A stretch of 64,000 nt of DNA from Gallionella sp. GTDB taxonomy: Bacteria > Pseudomonadota > Gammaproteobacteria > Burkholderiales > Gallionellaceae. Positions 17,543-25,631 of the stretch are shown piece after piece; the first letter of the stretch is position 1, and every line of letters begins with the position of its first letter. The notes beneath the pieces are model-generated. The model made no database searches, was not told the origin of the DNA, and saw only the letters and a program-made list of their open reading frames with translations. The translations under genes and the position numbers were made by a program. The DNA is taken from NCBI GenBank assembly GCA_028707275.1, contig JAQTUP010000001.1:62001-126000 (forward strand), given 5' to 3'.

Positions 17543-18975
17543 CAGAACTGAAAATACAGGAACGTGGAGGGGCGACCAAAAGCCAGAACACACGCCACAA
17601 TCATCGCGGATACGTAGAAGGCGGAACGGCGACTCGGCGCGGTACTGGCAAATGTGGCGAGTGTTTCGTGAGTGTTTTTGGCATACATCGCAAACGCGAG
17701 CAGACACGCCATGCCCCAAACCTCGATGCCATTGATAAACGACGATTGTTGGAACTTCAAGCCGCTCCCATCCAGCCATGCCAAATAAGTGGATGGCAAC
17801 ATAACGCCGTTCATACCCAGCATGGTTTTCCAGATCGTGATTGCGTCGGCTACCGATGCCGCGCGAAACATCACCCACGCAAACAGCACCGCAATGAAGG
17901 TGATTGCCATGCCCAACGGTTGTGGCAGCGTGAATCGCCCACTCCATTTCCATATTCGATGAATAGCCAAATACACGCCGTGCATCGCGCCCCAGACTAT
18001 GAACGTCCAGCCCGCGCCATGCCACAGGCCGCCCAATATCATGACCGTCAAAGCCGCCAAGACCGCCCTGCCCTGCCCGTGCTGGTTGCCACCCAGCGGG
18101 ATATACAGATAATCACGCAAAAACCGCCCCAGCGTGATGTGCCAGCGCCGCCAGAATTCCGCAATGCTGGCAGCTTTATAGGGCGAATTGAAGTTGACCG
18201 GCAGCACCACACCGAACAGCAAGGCCAATCCCATCGCCATTTCCGAATAAGCCGAAAAATCGAAATACAGTTGGAGCGAGTAAGCCAGTGCCGCTGTCCA
18301 GGCATCGAGAAACTGAAGTTCTGCAACATGCGCGAACGGCTCGTTCACATACTCACCCAGCCAGTCGGCAATCACCACCTTCTTGAACAGCCCGACTGCC
18401 AGCAAAAACAACCCGGCGGACACCCCGCGCGCATCGGGCAGCAACCGATCTTTTTGCAGTTGAGGGATGATCTGGGCGTGATGCACAATCGGCCCGGCGA
18501 TCAGTTGCGGAAAAAACATCACAAAGATAGCGAAGCGCAGCGGATCACGGTCAGTCACCAGCCCTTTGTGACAATCCACCAAGTAGGCAATCTTCTGGAA
18601 GATGAAAAAGGATATACCGAGCGGCAAAATCACACGCAGCAGCGGGTATTGCGTCCCAGCCACCGCATTCAAATTGCCAATGAAAAAATCGGCATACTTG
18701 AAATAACCGAGTACCAGCAGGTTAAGGGCAATCCCACCAGACAGCAAAGCCACAGACGGACGACGTGCCAGCAATCCGCCCAGATGGAAGTTGATGGACA
18801 ACAGTAGCAACAGCATGACGAGGTAACGCAAGTCCCATGCGCCATAAAACACACAGGATGCCACCAGCAATACCCATTGCGCCGCACGCACGCTGTATCG
18901 TTGGTGCGCGATAACGAAAGCCAGTAGCGCACCGGGCAAAAAACCATACAGAAAGATCGCCGAGTTGAAGAGCAT
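17542..18975 (-). CDS. MBOAT family O-acyltransferase (AlgI-like)
   Basis: A 477-residue polytopic membrane protein with about ten hydrophobic segments. It has the MBOAT signature EFWRRWHITLGRFLRDYLYIPLGG and the catalytic histidine in GGLWHGAGWTF near residue 315. AlgI-like proteins carry acetyl groups across the inner membrane for attachment to exported polysaccharide or other surface molecules. The gene starts three bases after the upstream gene and overlaps the SGNH partner. As cargo on a mobile element it may alter surface structure, for example phage receptors, but that is conjecture. Confidence 0.88.
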   Translation of the reverse strand: MLFNSAIFLYGFLPGALLAFVIAHQRYSVRAAQWVLLVASCVFYGAWDLRYLVMLLLLLSINFHLGGLLARRPSVALLSGGIALNLLVLGYFKYADFFIGNLNAVAGTQYPLLRVILPLGISFFIFQKIAYLVDCHKGLVTDRDPLRFAIFVMFFPQLIAGPIVHHAQIIPQLQKDRLLPDARGVSAGLFLLAVGLFKKVVIADWLGEYVNEPFAHVAELQFLDAWTAALAYSLQLYFDFSAYSEMAMGLALLFGVVLPVNFNSPYKAASIAEFWRRWHITLGRFLRDYLYIPLGGNQHGQGRAVLAALTVMILGGLWHGAGWTFIVWGAMHGVYLAIHRIWKWSGRFTLPQPLGMAITFIAVLFAWVMFRAASVADAITIWKTMLGMNGVMLPSTYLAWLDGSGLKFQQSSFINGIEVWGMACLLAFAMYAKNTHETLATFASTAPSRRSAFYVSAMIVACVLAFGRPSTFLYFQF

Positions 18976-18978
18976 ACT

Positions 18979-19479
18979 CTAAACGTGACCCAATTCACGC
19001 AGCGCAAAAAACAACACGAGCGCAATAACGATTGCGGGCATGGCAACAAACCAGTCCTGTTTCGATGGCAGGCTGGCGGCCAGCATAGTGCTGGCAATCC
19101 ATACATGAGCCAGATACCACCATTCTGTTGCGGGGTGCATGACAAAAACGGCATACCAGATGCCCACCGGGAACAACGCGAATGGAGCCAAAGCAATTGG
19201 AATGAGGGTGATGAGATTGGGTGATGATCGGACTGAGCCAAGCCGCCAGGCATTGCCGTCGCGGGCTGGAATGATGTTTGGCAATGAGGGCTTTGCGCCT
19301 AACAACAGCGCAACCAGCCAGTGGCTTGCTTCATGCGCCGCCGTGCCAGGCAAGGAGAACAAGCTGTACACCCACATCCCCAGCCTTGGTGCTGCGACAA
19401 GATCGAATACCAAAACGATTCCGATCAGCAGATGATCCACGATTGGCAATGCGACAAATTGTTTTGCAATACCCATCAT
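18979..19479 (-). CDS. Membrane protein with HExxH motif
   Basis: About 166 residues with four or five membrane segments. The start chosen overlaps the upstream stop (ATGATG), as is usual in this operon. AAHEASHWLVALLLGA contains an HExxH zinc-protease motif at the end of a hydrophobic helix, the arrangement seen in M50-type intramembrane proteases. A second metal ligand, usually an Asp in a later helix, is not obvious. It may be a small M50-like peptidase or an inactive relative. Confidence 0.55.
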   Translation of the reverse strand: MMGIAKQFVALPIVDHLLIGIVLVFDLVAAPRLGMWVYSLFSLPGTAAHEASHWLVALLLGAKPSLPNIIPARDGNAWRLGSVRSSPNLITLIPIALAPFALFPVGIWYAVFVMHPATEWWYLAHVWIASTMLAASLPSKQDWFVAMPAIVIALVLFFALRELGHV

Positions 19480-19982
19480 GGCGAAAACACCCTCGTACAC
19501 TCAAAAACCACCCATCCATACATCCCAAACGCCAACAGATACTCGCGCAGATCACCCGTGCATAGCTTCAGCGGCGACACGAAGCGTCTTTTGCTTGGCC
19601 ACAGCAGCGGCACACCGGAGTTGGTTAGCCAGTCGCCGGCAAGATGCGACAAGTAGCCCATCGCGACGCCTACCACTACCGGCACGGCATAGCCTTGATG
19701 CCAGTGCAACTGATGCAGCGACCACCAGATCAACCACGACATACCCGCAACAGCGAGCAGGCTGTGCGTGACACCACGATGACCAAACACGGTTGAGATC
19801 GGGATAGAGAGCGGAAGAACGCGGCTTCCGAATGCGCTTTTAGGGTGATCGATGTCGGGCAAGTGGCTGCCAATGATTCCCCCTGCCATAATCAGTACGG
19901 TTTGCATGGGTGTCGCATGCATATATTCGGCGACGAGCAACGAGGACGCACAACCCGCAGCGGTGTGAGTGAAGGCAAGCAT
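19476..19982 (-). CDS. YdjM-like membrane metal-dependent hydrolase (DUF457)
   Basis: A 168-residue membrane protein. HTAAG near the N-terminus, GSHLPDIDHP near residue 40, FGHRGVTHSL near 68 and SHLAGDWLTNSGVPLLWP near 110 are the conserved metal-binding motifs of the DUF457/YdjM family. In E. coli YdjM is LexA-regulated, and homologues are common on prophages and conjugative elements; its substrate is unknown. It starts the group of four leftward cargo genes that ends with the SGNH protein. Confidence 0.82.
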   Translation of the reverse strand: MLAFTHTAAGCASSLLVAEYMHATPMQTVLIMAGGIIGSHLPDIDHPKSAFGSRVLPLSIPISTVFGHRGVTHSLLAVAGMSWLIWWSLHQLHWHQGYAVPVVVGVAMGYLSHLAGDWLTNSGVPLLWPSKRRFVSPLKLCTGDLREYLLAFGMYGWVVFECTRVFSP

Positions 19983-20004
19983 TATGTTGTGGTGAGTCTT
20001 GCCA

Positions 20005-20289
20005 TTATTTATCTTGCAAACGCTTTGCTGTATCTATTTCTTTTTGTATGGCCCCGTTAAATGCTGCGCGCCCTTTTCTATTTCTCATGGCTCTCCTCAT
20101 TTTCCTATTCTCCCTATTCAAGCCGTTTGTATGCTGATTTTGTTTTGCTGGCTTAGGGAAAAAAATAGGGAAAATAATAGCTCTAACAAAAACATAGGTA
20201 ACGAATCCTGATAACACCGCACTCAACAACAACAGGTATGGCTGAGTATCCAAGATATTCCAAAACTGAGCTACAAGAGTATCGAACAT
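20005..20289 (-). CDS. Small membrane protein after DUF4400
   Basis: A 94-residue protein with one or two hydrophobic helices in the first half (PYLLLLSAVLSGFVTYVFV) and a basic, probably cytoplasmic tail (RENRKMRRAMRNRKGR). It starts 12 bases after the DUF4400 gene, so it is probably co-transcribed with traD. Unknown family. Confidence 0.6.
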   Translation of the reverse strand: MFDTLVAQFWNILDTQPYLLLLSAVLSGFVTYVFVRAIIFPIFFPKPAKQNQHTNGLNRENRKMRRAMRNRKGRAAFNGAIQKEIDTAKRLQDK

Positions 20290-20301
20290 TTGAAGTCTCC
20301 A

Positions 20302-20901
20302 TTAAATCCGCTTCTGCATATTACTCAGCCACATCCAGGTCGCAAAGCCAATAGCAACAATCGCCAAAGGCGCAACGACCGAAGGAATCGGTATTGGCAA
20401 TACCACCCAGACGCACACGCTTATGAGTGTCATTGTGGAGATGAGCACACCAAACCTGTGGCGTATCGGTGACTGAGAGGAAAAACGATAGGTGCTGATC
20501 TCCCTTACCCAAAATCCGTCTGTGGTCGCCGCAATCGTGAAGGGCATCAGGATAAACCAGTACAGAACGAGCATATTGGCGCGATAGACAATCAGCGAAC
20601 CCCACAACCACGTGGTAACAATGCGCTCTTGCGCCCAGTTCTTTAGCAGTGTCGGCATGGTTTGCGTTTCCTTGATGGAAGATGCAATGCCCTTTACCTG
20701 ACCAATGCTGGTAGACAGCATCTTGCTGTATATCCACTGGTCAGCAGCATGTCCGCCGAGCTGCGATGAGAATTCGCGCTCCGCCGTCAGCGCCTTCATA
20801 AGGTAGCCTGGGGAAATCACCATCCATGTACCCAGCGCCGCCACAATGGCAATGACGGCCAGTAACGTGCCAAAGCCGCCCTCTTCTTTCTTTGTTGCCA
20901 T
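20302..20901 (-). CDS. DUF4400 ICE membrane protein
   Basis: A 199-residue membrane protein with an N-terminal helix, a middle helix pair (NMLVLYWFILMPFTIAATTDGFWVREI) and two C-terminal helices. The TTDGFWVREISTYRFSSQSP segment is typical of DUF4400, a family almost always found directly after traD in SXT-like and related ICEs, where it probably assists the coupling protein. Three bases separate it from traD. Confidence 0.8.
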   Translation of the reverse strand: MATKKEEGGFGTLLAVIAIVAALGTWMVISPGYLMKALTAEREFSSQLGGHAADQWIYSKMLSTSIGQVKGIASSIKETQTMPTLLKNWAQERIVTTWLWGSLIVYRANMLVLYWFILMPFTIAATTDGFWVREISTYRFSSQSPIRHRFGVLISTMTLISVCVWVVLPIPIPSVVAPLAIVAIGFATWMWLSNMQKRI

Positions 20902-20904
20902 GCC

Positions 20905-22722
20905 TTACTCCTTGAGTATCGGAATTCTGCCTTTGATGATTCGCCCGCCAGACATCTTTGCGATGAAGTGCAGTGGCGGAAGACGTCCCAGCATGGCCGC
21001 TGGAAAAATCTCCGCCTCCTCTTCGATAACTGATTCCTGGTACGAGGCTTGATATTCGTCTTGCACATGCGCGTCAACGCCGTGACCGTAGCGCAGGTTG
21101 AGTGACTTCGCTTTGATTTTGGGCAGACTGTCAGCGATGTATTGTTGCGTCTCCGCGTCGATTACTCGCAAAATGATTTGATTGTTGACGTTGGCGAGTA
21201 CCTGGCGCGCCTTGTTCTCATCACCGAGCCGCGCAGGAAAGTCCGCGAAGGTCTGTGTTGCAATCGTCACTCGAAACAGCGCTCCGCCCCCTTTGTTCAT
21301 CAACTGAATGGTGGGTTGATTGATGACCTCTGCGGCTTCGTCGATGAAGAGATTAACCGGCTTGTTTGAGTTGATGCCGTAGTTATAGCGATCACCGGCC
21401 ACGGCGGTCAGGTCGGCCAGCATGATTGAACCGATGGCACTGCCGACCGTGCCATCCGCCAAGCTGTCGAGGCCGAGATAAAGCACTTGGTTGTTATTGA
21501 TGATCTTCGCCATGTCGGTCGCGTGTTTCTGATCGCCAATTTTTGCTTCGGGCGACAAAAGCTCGGACAGCGGATCCGAGGTCAGCATGGACAGAATCGG
21601 AATGAGCGATGCAACCATCTTTTGGAAGTGGTCACGATTGTGCTCAAAGGTGGAAATCAGGCCATCCAAGTCTGATGACTGTGCTTCATGGATGACGATC
21701 TGCTTGTAGAATTCGATATAGGCTTCCAGTATCCGGTCACGATTTTTTTTCACGAACCCGCTGGAGCGCGATTCCCAATCCGCCACCTTGTCGATGAAAT
21801 GATGGCGCAATGTGTTCAGCAGCAGGTTGTCCGCACCACCTTCTATGTAACGCTTCAAGTGCACCAGATTGGGACTTTCACCGGTTGCCACCAGCCCATT
21901 CACAATATCGTTTAGTACTTTCCAGCCAAACGCCGCAAACGGGTCTGCGCCCGTTTCCGATGGAATCAGGGCAGCAACCCGGCTGGCAAGTTCAGTTCGG
22001 CGATTCCAGTTGCGCATCGGGTCAATGGGCGTGGACTTCTCCGGGTGGGCGGGATGGAAATACACGAAACGCTCCGGGCATCCCATTGCCGCACATATCT
22101 TCCTGGCATTTTCCGCCAAGGCATGATCCCCTTTCGGGTCGATGATGATGACGGTTTCGCCACGCATGATCGCCTGACCAATCAGTAGCTCCATCATTCT
22201 GGTTTTACCCACCCGCGTCGTTCCGACCAGCAAGGTATGTCCGACCAGATTGGCTACCTCCATAAACCGATCAGTCTCTTTATCCAGCCCGTGTATCCAG
22301 TATTCACCGTTCAAGTGATGCTCGTTGGTGATCTTGCCAATAGTCTGAGCAACGCCTTGGGCAAGCATCGCGTGCATCTTTTGAGCTTCAACATCCGTCC
22401 AGTCAAAACCCGTGCCAAGCCACACGGACGATTTCTTGGTCGCCAACGCTGTCTTTTCCATCAACTCAGGAATGGTGATGAACTCCATGCCGTAATTTCC
22501 CATGCGAGTCTTATCAACATAGCGATGCCAAGCCTGCGTCCCACGATACACAGCCATCGCCGTGCATACAGACATGGCAATGGCACTGAATTTTGACGGG
22601 AGTGACACCGGCATGTATTTCCCGATAACCAGGGTTGCTGTTGCTGCCAGCCCCCAGGATGCGGCCATCTTTGCTTCTATGTTGGGTCGCCACGGTGATT
22701 CCCATTCGTAAAAGGCTTTCAT
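20905..22722 (-). CDS. traD: TraD type IV coupling protein
   Basis: A 605-residue coupling ATPase that delivers the relaxosome to the secretion channel. The N-terminus has two hydrophobic stretches (WGLAATATLVIGKYMPV and SAIAMSVCTAMAV). Walker A is GTTRVGKT near residue 166, then VIIIDPKGDHAL, then the Walker B VNLFIDEAAEVI near 462 and TIATQTFADFPAR. DUF4400 directly downstream marks it as the SXT/TOL subfamily. Length is as usual for that group. The relaxase gene traI, which normally precedes traD, is missing here. Confidence 0.93.
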   Translation of the reverse strand: MKAFYEWESPWRPNIEAKMAASWGLAATATLVIGKYMPVSLPSKFSAIAMSVCTAMAVYRGTQAWHRYVDKTRMGNYGMEFITIPELMEKTALATKKSSVWLGTGFDWTDVEAQKMHAMLAQGVAQTIGKITNEHHLNGEYWIHGLDKETDRFMEVANLVGHTLLVGTTRVGKTRMMELLIGQAIMRGETVIIIDPKGDHALAENARKICAAMGCPERFVYFHPAHPEKSTPIDPMRNWNRRTELASRVAALIPSETGADPFAAFGWKVLNDIVNGLVATGESPNLVHLKRYIEGGADNLLLNTLRHHFIDKVADWESRSSGFVKKNRDRILEAYIEFYKQIVIHEAQSSDLDGLISTFEHNRDHFQKMVASLIPILSMLTSDPLSELLSPEAKIGDQKHATDMAKIINNNQVLYLGLDSLADGTVGSAIGSIMLADLTAVAGDRYNYGINSNKPVNLFIDEAAEVINQPTIQLMNKGGGALFRVTIATQTFADFPARLGDENKARQVLANVNNQIILRVIDAETQQYIADSLPKIKAKSLNLRYGHGVDAHVQDEYQASYQESVIEEEAEIFPAAMLGRLPPLHFIAKMSGGRIIKGRIPILKE

Positions 22723-22725
22723 TGA

Positions 22726-23124
22726 TTACTCTCTCGCTTTGAGCATTAACATAGCCGCCGACATATACATCCCCATTGCCACTTCGAGGAATTCGTGACC
22801 GCTACCAAGCATCACTAGGAGAAGCCCCATTGGAATCGCAAGCAGAGATAAGGCCGATAGAAGTCGCTTGTTGATTTGCCATGAACCCTCCTCGGCTGCA
22901 AACAACCAGACCGCCGATAGCCATACCACAGGAATCGCAAACGCCATTTCGATGTTGTACTCAACGTAGATTGCAAGGGTGCAGATTGAAAACGACAGGA
23001 TGCTCAAGGTGAGGCATAGCCCAGTCGCTTCCGGCATATCCGTCCATTTACCGCGAAAAGTGTTGTAGCGGAATGACTGCACTGCCAAGGCGCCCACCAA
23101 TGTTTTGAATTCGTTCATTTGCAT
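22726..23124 (-). CDS. Membrane protein between MobI-like and TraD
   Basis: A 132-residue hydrophobic protein with about four membrane helices (LTLSILSFSICTLAIYV, MAFAIPVVWLSAVWLFA, LLSALSLLAIPMGLLLVML and a C-terminal segment). It overlaps the upstream gene by ten bases and ends three bases before traD. Function unknown; its place suggests a transfer-related role. Confidence 0.6.
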   Translation of the reverse strand: MQMNEFKTLVGALAVQSFRYNTFRGKWTDMPEATGLCLTLSILSFSICTLAIYVEYNIEMAFAIPVVWLSAVWLFAAEEGSWQINKRLLSALSLLAIPMGLLLVMLGSGHEFLEVAMGMYMSAAMLMLKARE

Positions 23125-23561
23125 TCTTTGACAAGGTGATTGAGAAGTCCGATTGCTTTACTTATGAAGGCCACCTCTCTGCGGATGTCTCTTAGCGCCT
23201 GCTCAACCTCCCGCACCATGTCTTCCTCCCACGGCTGGGTCAACTTGAATAGCACTGCCAAGTTATAGCCGTAATCACTTTTTTGTTTCCTGATAAGTTT
23301 TTTGGTCATGCGACGGGTTTTTGCTGCTTTTGAGCCATACCATTGGATTTCATACCAGTTCGCCGTCAGGCTGTTATCCCGCATTCTGGCCTGAGCAAAC
23401 AAGACGCTCTTTTGCGCCCAACCTCGGGTTTTATTTCCCGCCATGACAAAAGTAAAGTGCTGCCTGCACATCTCTGTTGCTTGCGCTTCGAGTGTACTGA
23501 GTCGCCCGTACAGAAGCTCGATTGCGGGTGTAACGCTTGTTATTTCGGTAGATTCAGTCAA
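23115..23561 (-). CDS. MobI-like mobilisation protein
   Basis: A 148-residue basic protein. The central MRDNSLTANWYEIQWYGSKA followed by a basic stretch (TRRMTKKLIRKQKSDYGYNL) and WEEDMVREVEQALRDIRRE at the end resembles MobI proteins of SXT- and IncA/C-type elements, which act at oriT. The match is by pattern only. If correct, oriT should lie close by, probably in the repeat-rich 23562-23842 gap upstream of it. Confidence 0.5.
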   Translation of the reverse strand: MTESTEITSVTPAIELLYGRLSTLEAQATEMCRQHFTFVMAGNKTRGWAQKSVLFAQARMRDNSLTANWYEIQWYGSKAAKTRRMTKKLIRKQKSDYGYNLAVLFKLTQPWEEDMVREVEQALRDIRREVAFISKAIGLLNHLVKECK

Positions 23562-23701
23562 ATCCGCCCTCGCTGTAAATGAAAAATACCGTTAATTTGC
23601 CCAGCGCGGAATCTATCGATTCAGCGCAACTTTACATCTACGCGGACAGACTGAATTCGCGCGGTAAAACACATCCTGCAAAACCATCTAAATACATGTA
23701 A

Positions 23702-23830
23702 GCGGAACGGTTGGCAGACAAAAACGGAACATTTGGCTTCAATATAATCATATAGTTACAGGAGGAACGTTTGACAACAGTCGGGGGAAATGTTCGACGT
23801 GCGATTCGGCGAGCGGAATGTTTGGCAACG
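23702..23830. repeat. Iteron-like direct repeats downstream of rep
   Basis: Five related copies of CGGAACGTTTGGCAAC begin near 23703, 23725, 23763, 23785 and 23814, with 22, 38, 22 and 29 bp between starts. All have the same orientation. They lie between the mobI-like and rep genes and could be Rep-binding iterons or part of oriT. Confidence 0.65.
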
Positions 23831-23842
23831 ATGCTTTTCACT

Positions 23843-24766
23843 CTACCCGACATGCCTGGCCTCTACATCGGTATCGGTATCCCTTCTCTGCGTAAAAGTT
23901 ACTGTCTCGTCTGCCTCGTTAATCTCAAACGAGTGACCGGGGATAGGGTTGTCCATTAAATCGCGTAGGGTTTGTTTGAATTTTCTGAGAGGCGTCGTTG
24001 CGCCAGTCATTTGATGCAGCTTGGCAAAGGATAAGGTTGCTGGCGAGAACAATTCATCTTTGTGGCACATGGCGACCATGTAGATCGCCCTGCGTATTGG
24101 AGAGAGGCGCAAGAAGTCTGGATGGTAGTAGTCAAAAATGTCATTTTGGATAAGGTAAAAAATTCGGTACGTTATCTTGAGCGTAACCGTCTTTATTTTC
24201 CCGCTTGCATCGCGCCCCAATCGATATTTCGGAATGTAACTGAATGAGGTGCTGTAATTCTGTCCAAAAGGAATGGTGTTGGTGGTAATTTTGCTACCAG
24301 CAAGGCGGTCAAGCGCTTGAATCAATCTGTCGTCTCGATCACCCCCCATGCTGCGCCCTGAGAATTCAAGAAAATCCTCCACTTCAAACTGAAACACACG
24401 GTAGATGTCGTTGTCTCTGTCTTCGACTGGGGCGTTGCCGATCCACGATTCACAATACAGCAGGATGTCGAGATCACGCAGGGTGGGAAGCCCGGTGGGG
24501 CTTGGGGAAAATTCAATAAACTTGCCCTTGTACTCTATTCGCCGGACATTCATATCGCCTGGGGTTAAAGCGAAAGTAGTACGGTATGGCAGGTTTTCAA
24601 TAAGCTCCTTCCGTTTTTCCCGATACACTGCTTTCGCGTCTTCCGTCATATCATCATCCGAGCAGAACAAATCCACGTCCCTGAGAAATGACTCGATGCA
24701 GATGTCCAAAAAAATGAGATGTTTGAATGCCCCGCTATTGACCTTGATAATTCTGTGATCTTCCAT
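23843..24766 (-). CDS. Plasmid-type replication initiator (RPA family)
   Basis: A 307-residue initiator resembling the replication initiator protein A (RPA) family of plasmids. DRLIQALDRLAGSKITTNTIPFG near residue 145-170 and ITYRIFYLIQNDIFDYYHPDFLRLSPIRRAIYMVA near 200-235 look like paired winged helices, and LSFAKLHQMTG.TTPLRKFKQTLRDL is a third helix-rich part. It would bind iterons and recruit the replisome. Direct repeats lie on both sides, which suits an iteron-controlled origin. For an ICE this implies a plasmid-like stage or descent from a plasmid. Confidence 0.75.
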   Translation of the reverse strand: MEDHRIIKVNSGAFKHLIFLDICIESFLRDVDLFCSDDDMTEDAKAVYREKRKELIENLPYRTTFALTPGDMNVRRIEYKGKFIEFSPSPTGLPTLRDLDILLYCESWIGNAPVEDRDNDIYRVFQFEVEDFLEFSGRSMGGDRDDRLIQALDRLAGSKITTNTIPFGQNYSTSFSYIPKYRLGRDASGKIKTVTLKITYRIFYLIQNDIFDYYHPDFLRLSPIRRAIYMVAMCHKDELFSPATLSFAKLHQMTGATTPLRKFKQTLRDLMDNPIPGHSFEINEADETVTFTQRRDTDTDVEARHVG

Positions 24767-24885
24767 GCGTTTCCATGGTGGTTGATTAGATGTGCTGCAA
24801 AGTCTAGTTTTGTTTGCAAGAAAAATCTGCGAACTACTCGTCTAATTTGTTGAGTATTTCGCAGGGGGCTTTATATGACGATTTA

Positions 24886-25060
24886 TAGGCGTGCCACAGA
24901 GCGTGTAGGAGTTTTTCGCGGTGCATCCTGAATTCCTAGACGTGCCACAGACGTACTCGGATTTTTGAGCTGTGCGGCTGGAATTCCCAGACGTGCTGGA
25001 GACGTACTACAGAGCGTGAAGGTTTTTTGCATTACTTCGTTGAATTCCTAGACGTGCTGC
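24886..25060. repeat. Long direct repeats upstream of rep
   Basis: Four copies of TAGACGTGC(C/T) begin at 24886, 24937, 24988 and 25049 (spacings 51, 51 and 61 bp, near whole helical turns). Three are preceded by GAATTCC at 24930, 24981 and 25042. Sub-motifs ACGTACT and GAGCGTG recur within the units, each followed by a T-run. This arrangement is typical of iteron arrays. Confidence 0.75.
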
Positions 25061-25355
25061 ATTTTGCAACGAAATCCGCCAGTCATTACAATGCCAAACC
25101 AGCTGCAATTACTGAGCCAACTGCAAATATCCATCCGGAATGTCGCAGTGCGAACGACTGCTGTTGAACGTATAGCGGTCGAATTGCACGGTGGTTGTCA
25201 TCCATCCGGTTTCGACCCATAGTGACCCTTCAGGGCGATCACGATGAATGCTCACTGATCGGCCAAACCAGACTGTGAAGATTTTATGCAAAGGCAGTCG
25301 GTTCGTCCTGCTGGAATGGCCGCTTACACAAAATTTTTTATACTCTCACCTTCGG

Positions 25356-25384
25356 TTCATTCTGAAACATACGTTTAGAATGAA
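25356..25384. terminator. Inverted repeat after the KTSC gene
   Basis: TTCATTCT-g-AAAC, loop ATAC, GTTT-AGAATGAA: a 12-bp stem with a single bulged base, located 35 bp downstream of the KTSC stop on the reverse strand. No clear T-run follows directly, though a run of T/A lies 20 bp further on. It could terminate the SIR2-HerA-KTSC operon or be an operator. Confidence 0.45.
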
Positions 25385-25418
25385 TCTGCAAAACTGGGTG
25401 AGATCCCTTACTCAGGAG

Positions 25419-25631
25419 TCACCCTACCCGTGAATACGGATAGGCATTCCGAATATATACATTTAAAAATTGGCCCTTTGAAGGTGCTTGCATCAGTTGT
25501 TCAAATAGCGGCGCAGCCACATTGTAATATTGATAGATATTACCATTCGAGAACTCTATCTCCAATGTCTGGGTCGCATCATCGTAGCCGACAGAAGCCA
25601 AATTTGAAGATGGTACTGGATCTCGATTCAT
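25419..25631 (-). CDS. KTSC domain protein
   Basis: A 70-residue single-domain KTSC protein: SNLASVGYDDATQTLEIEF, then NGNIYQYYNV, then a helix with LMQAPSKGQFLNVYIRN and the YPYSRVG end. KTSC domains occur at the end of some lysyl-tRNA synthetases and as free proteins in phages and mobile elements; their function is poorly known. The start overlaps the HerA stop by four bases, so it is the third gene of this SIR2-HerA operon and probably serves that system. Confidence 0.85.
   Translation of the reverse strand: MNRDPVPSSNLASVGYDDATQTLEIEFSNGNIYQYYNVAAPLFEQLMQAPSKGQFLNVYIRNAYPYSRVG

Larger units (their letters stand above)
24767..25418. other. Gene-free region upstream of rep, with repeats
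   Basis: A 652-bp stretch with no convincing gene; a 60-codon reverse frame near 25109-25291 has no recognisable features. The rep-proximal half is AT-rich and carries long direct repeats (24886-25060); the far half ends with an inverted repeat behind the KTSC gene. This is the best candidate for a vegetative origin. Confidence 0.55.

Noticed and set aside
16547-18025. A longer 492-codon version of the SGNH protein
   Set aside because: The extra N-terminus overlaps the MBOAT gene in another frame and has no family character; the start overlapping the MBOAT stop fits better.
17668-18807. A 379-codon forward frame
   Set aside because: Antisense shadow of the MBOAT gene; composition rich in His, Arg and Gln as expected from reversed membrane-protein codons.
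24886-25060. CRISPR array
   Set aside because: Repeats are few, not identical and internally composite, and no cas genes occur; they fit iterons better.
25109-25291. A 60-codon reverse frame upstream of rep
   Set aside because: No ribosome site, no recognised features, isolated between repeat regions.
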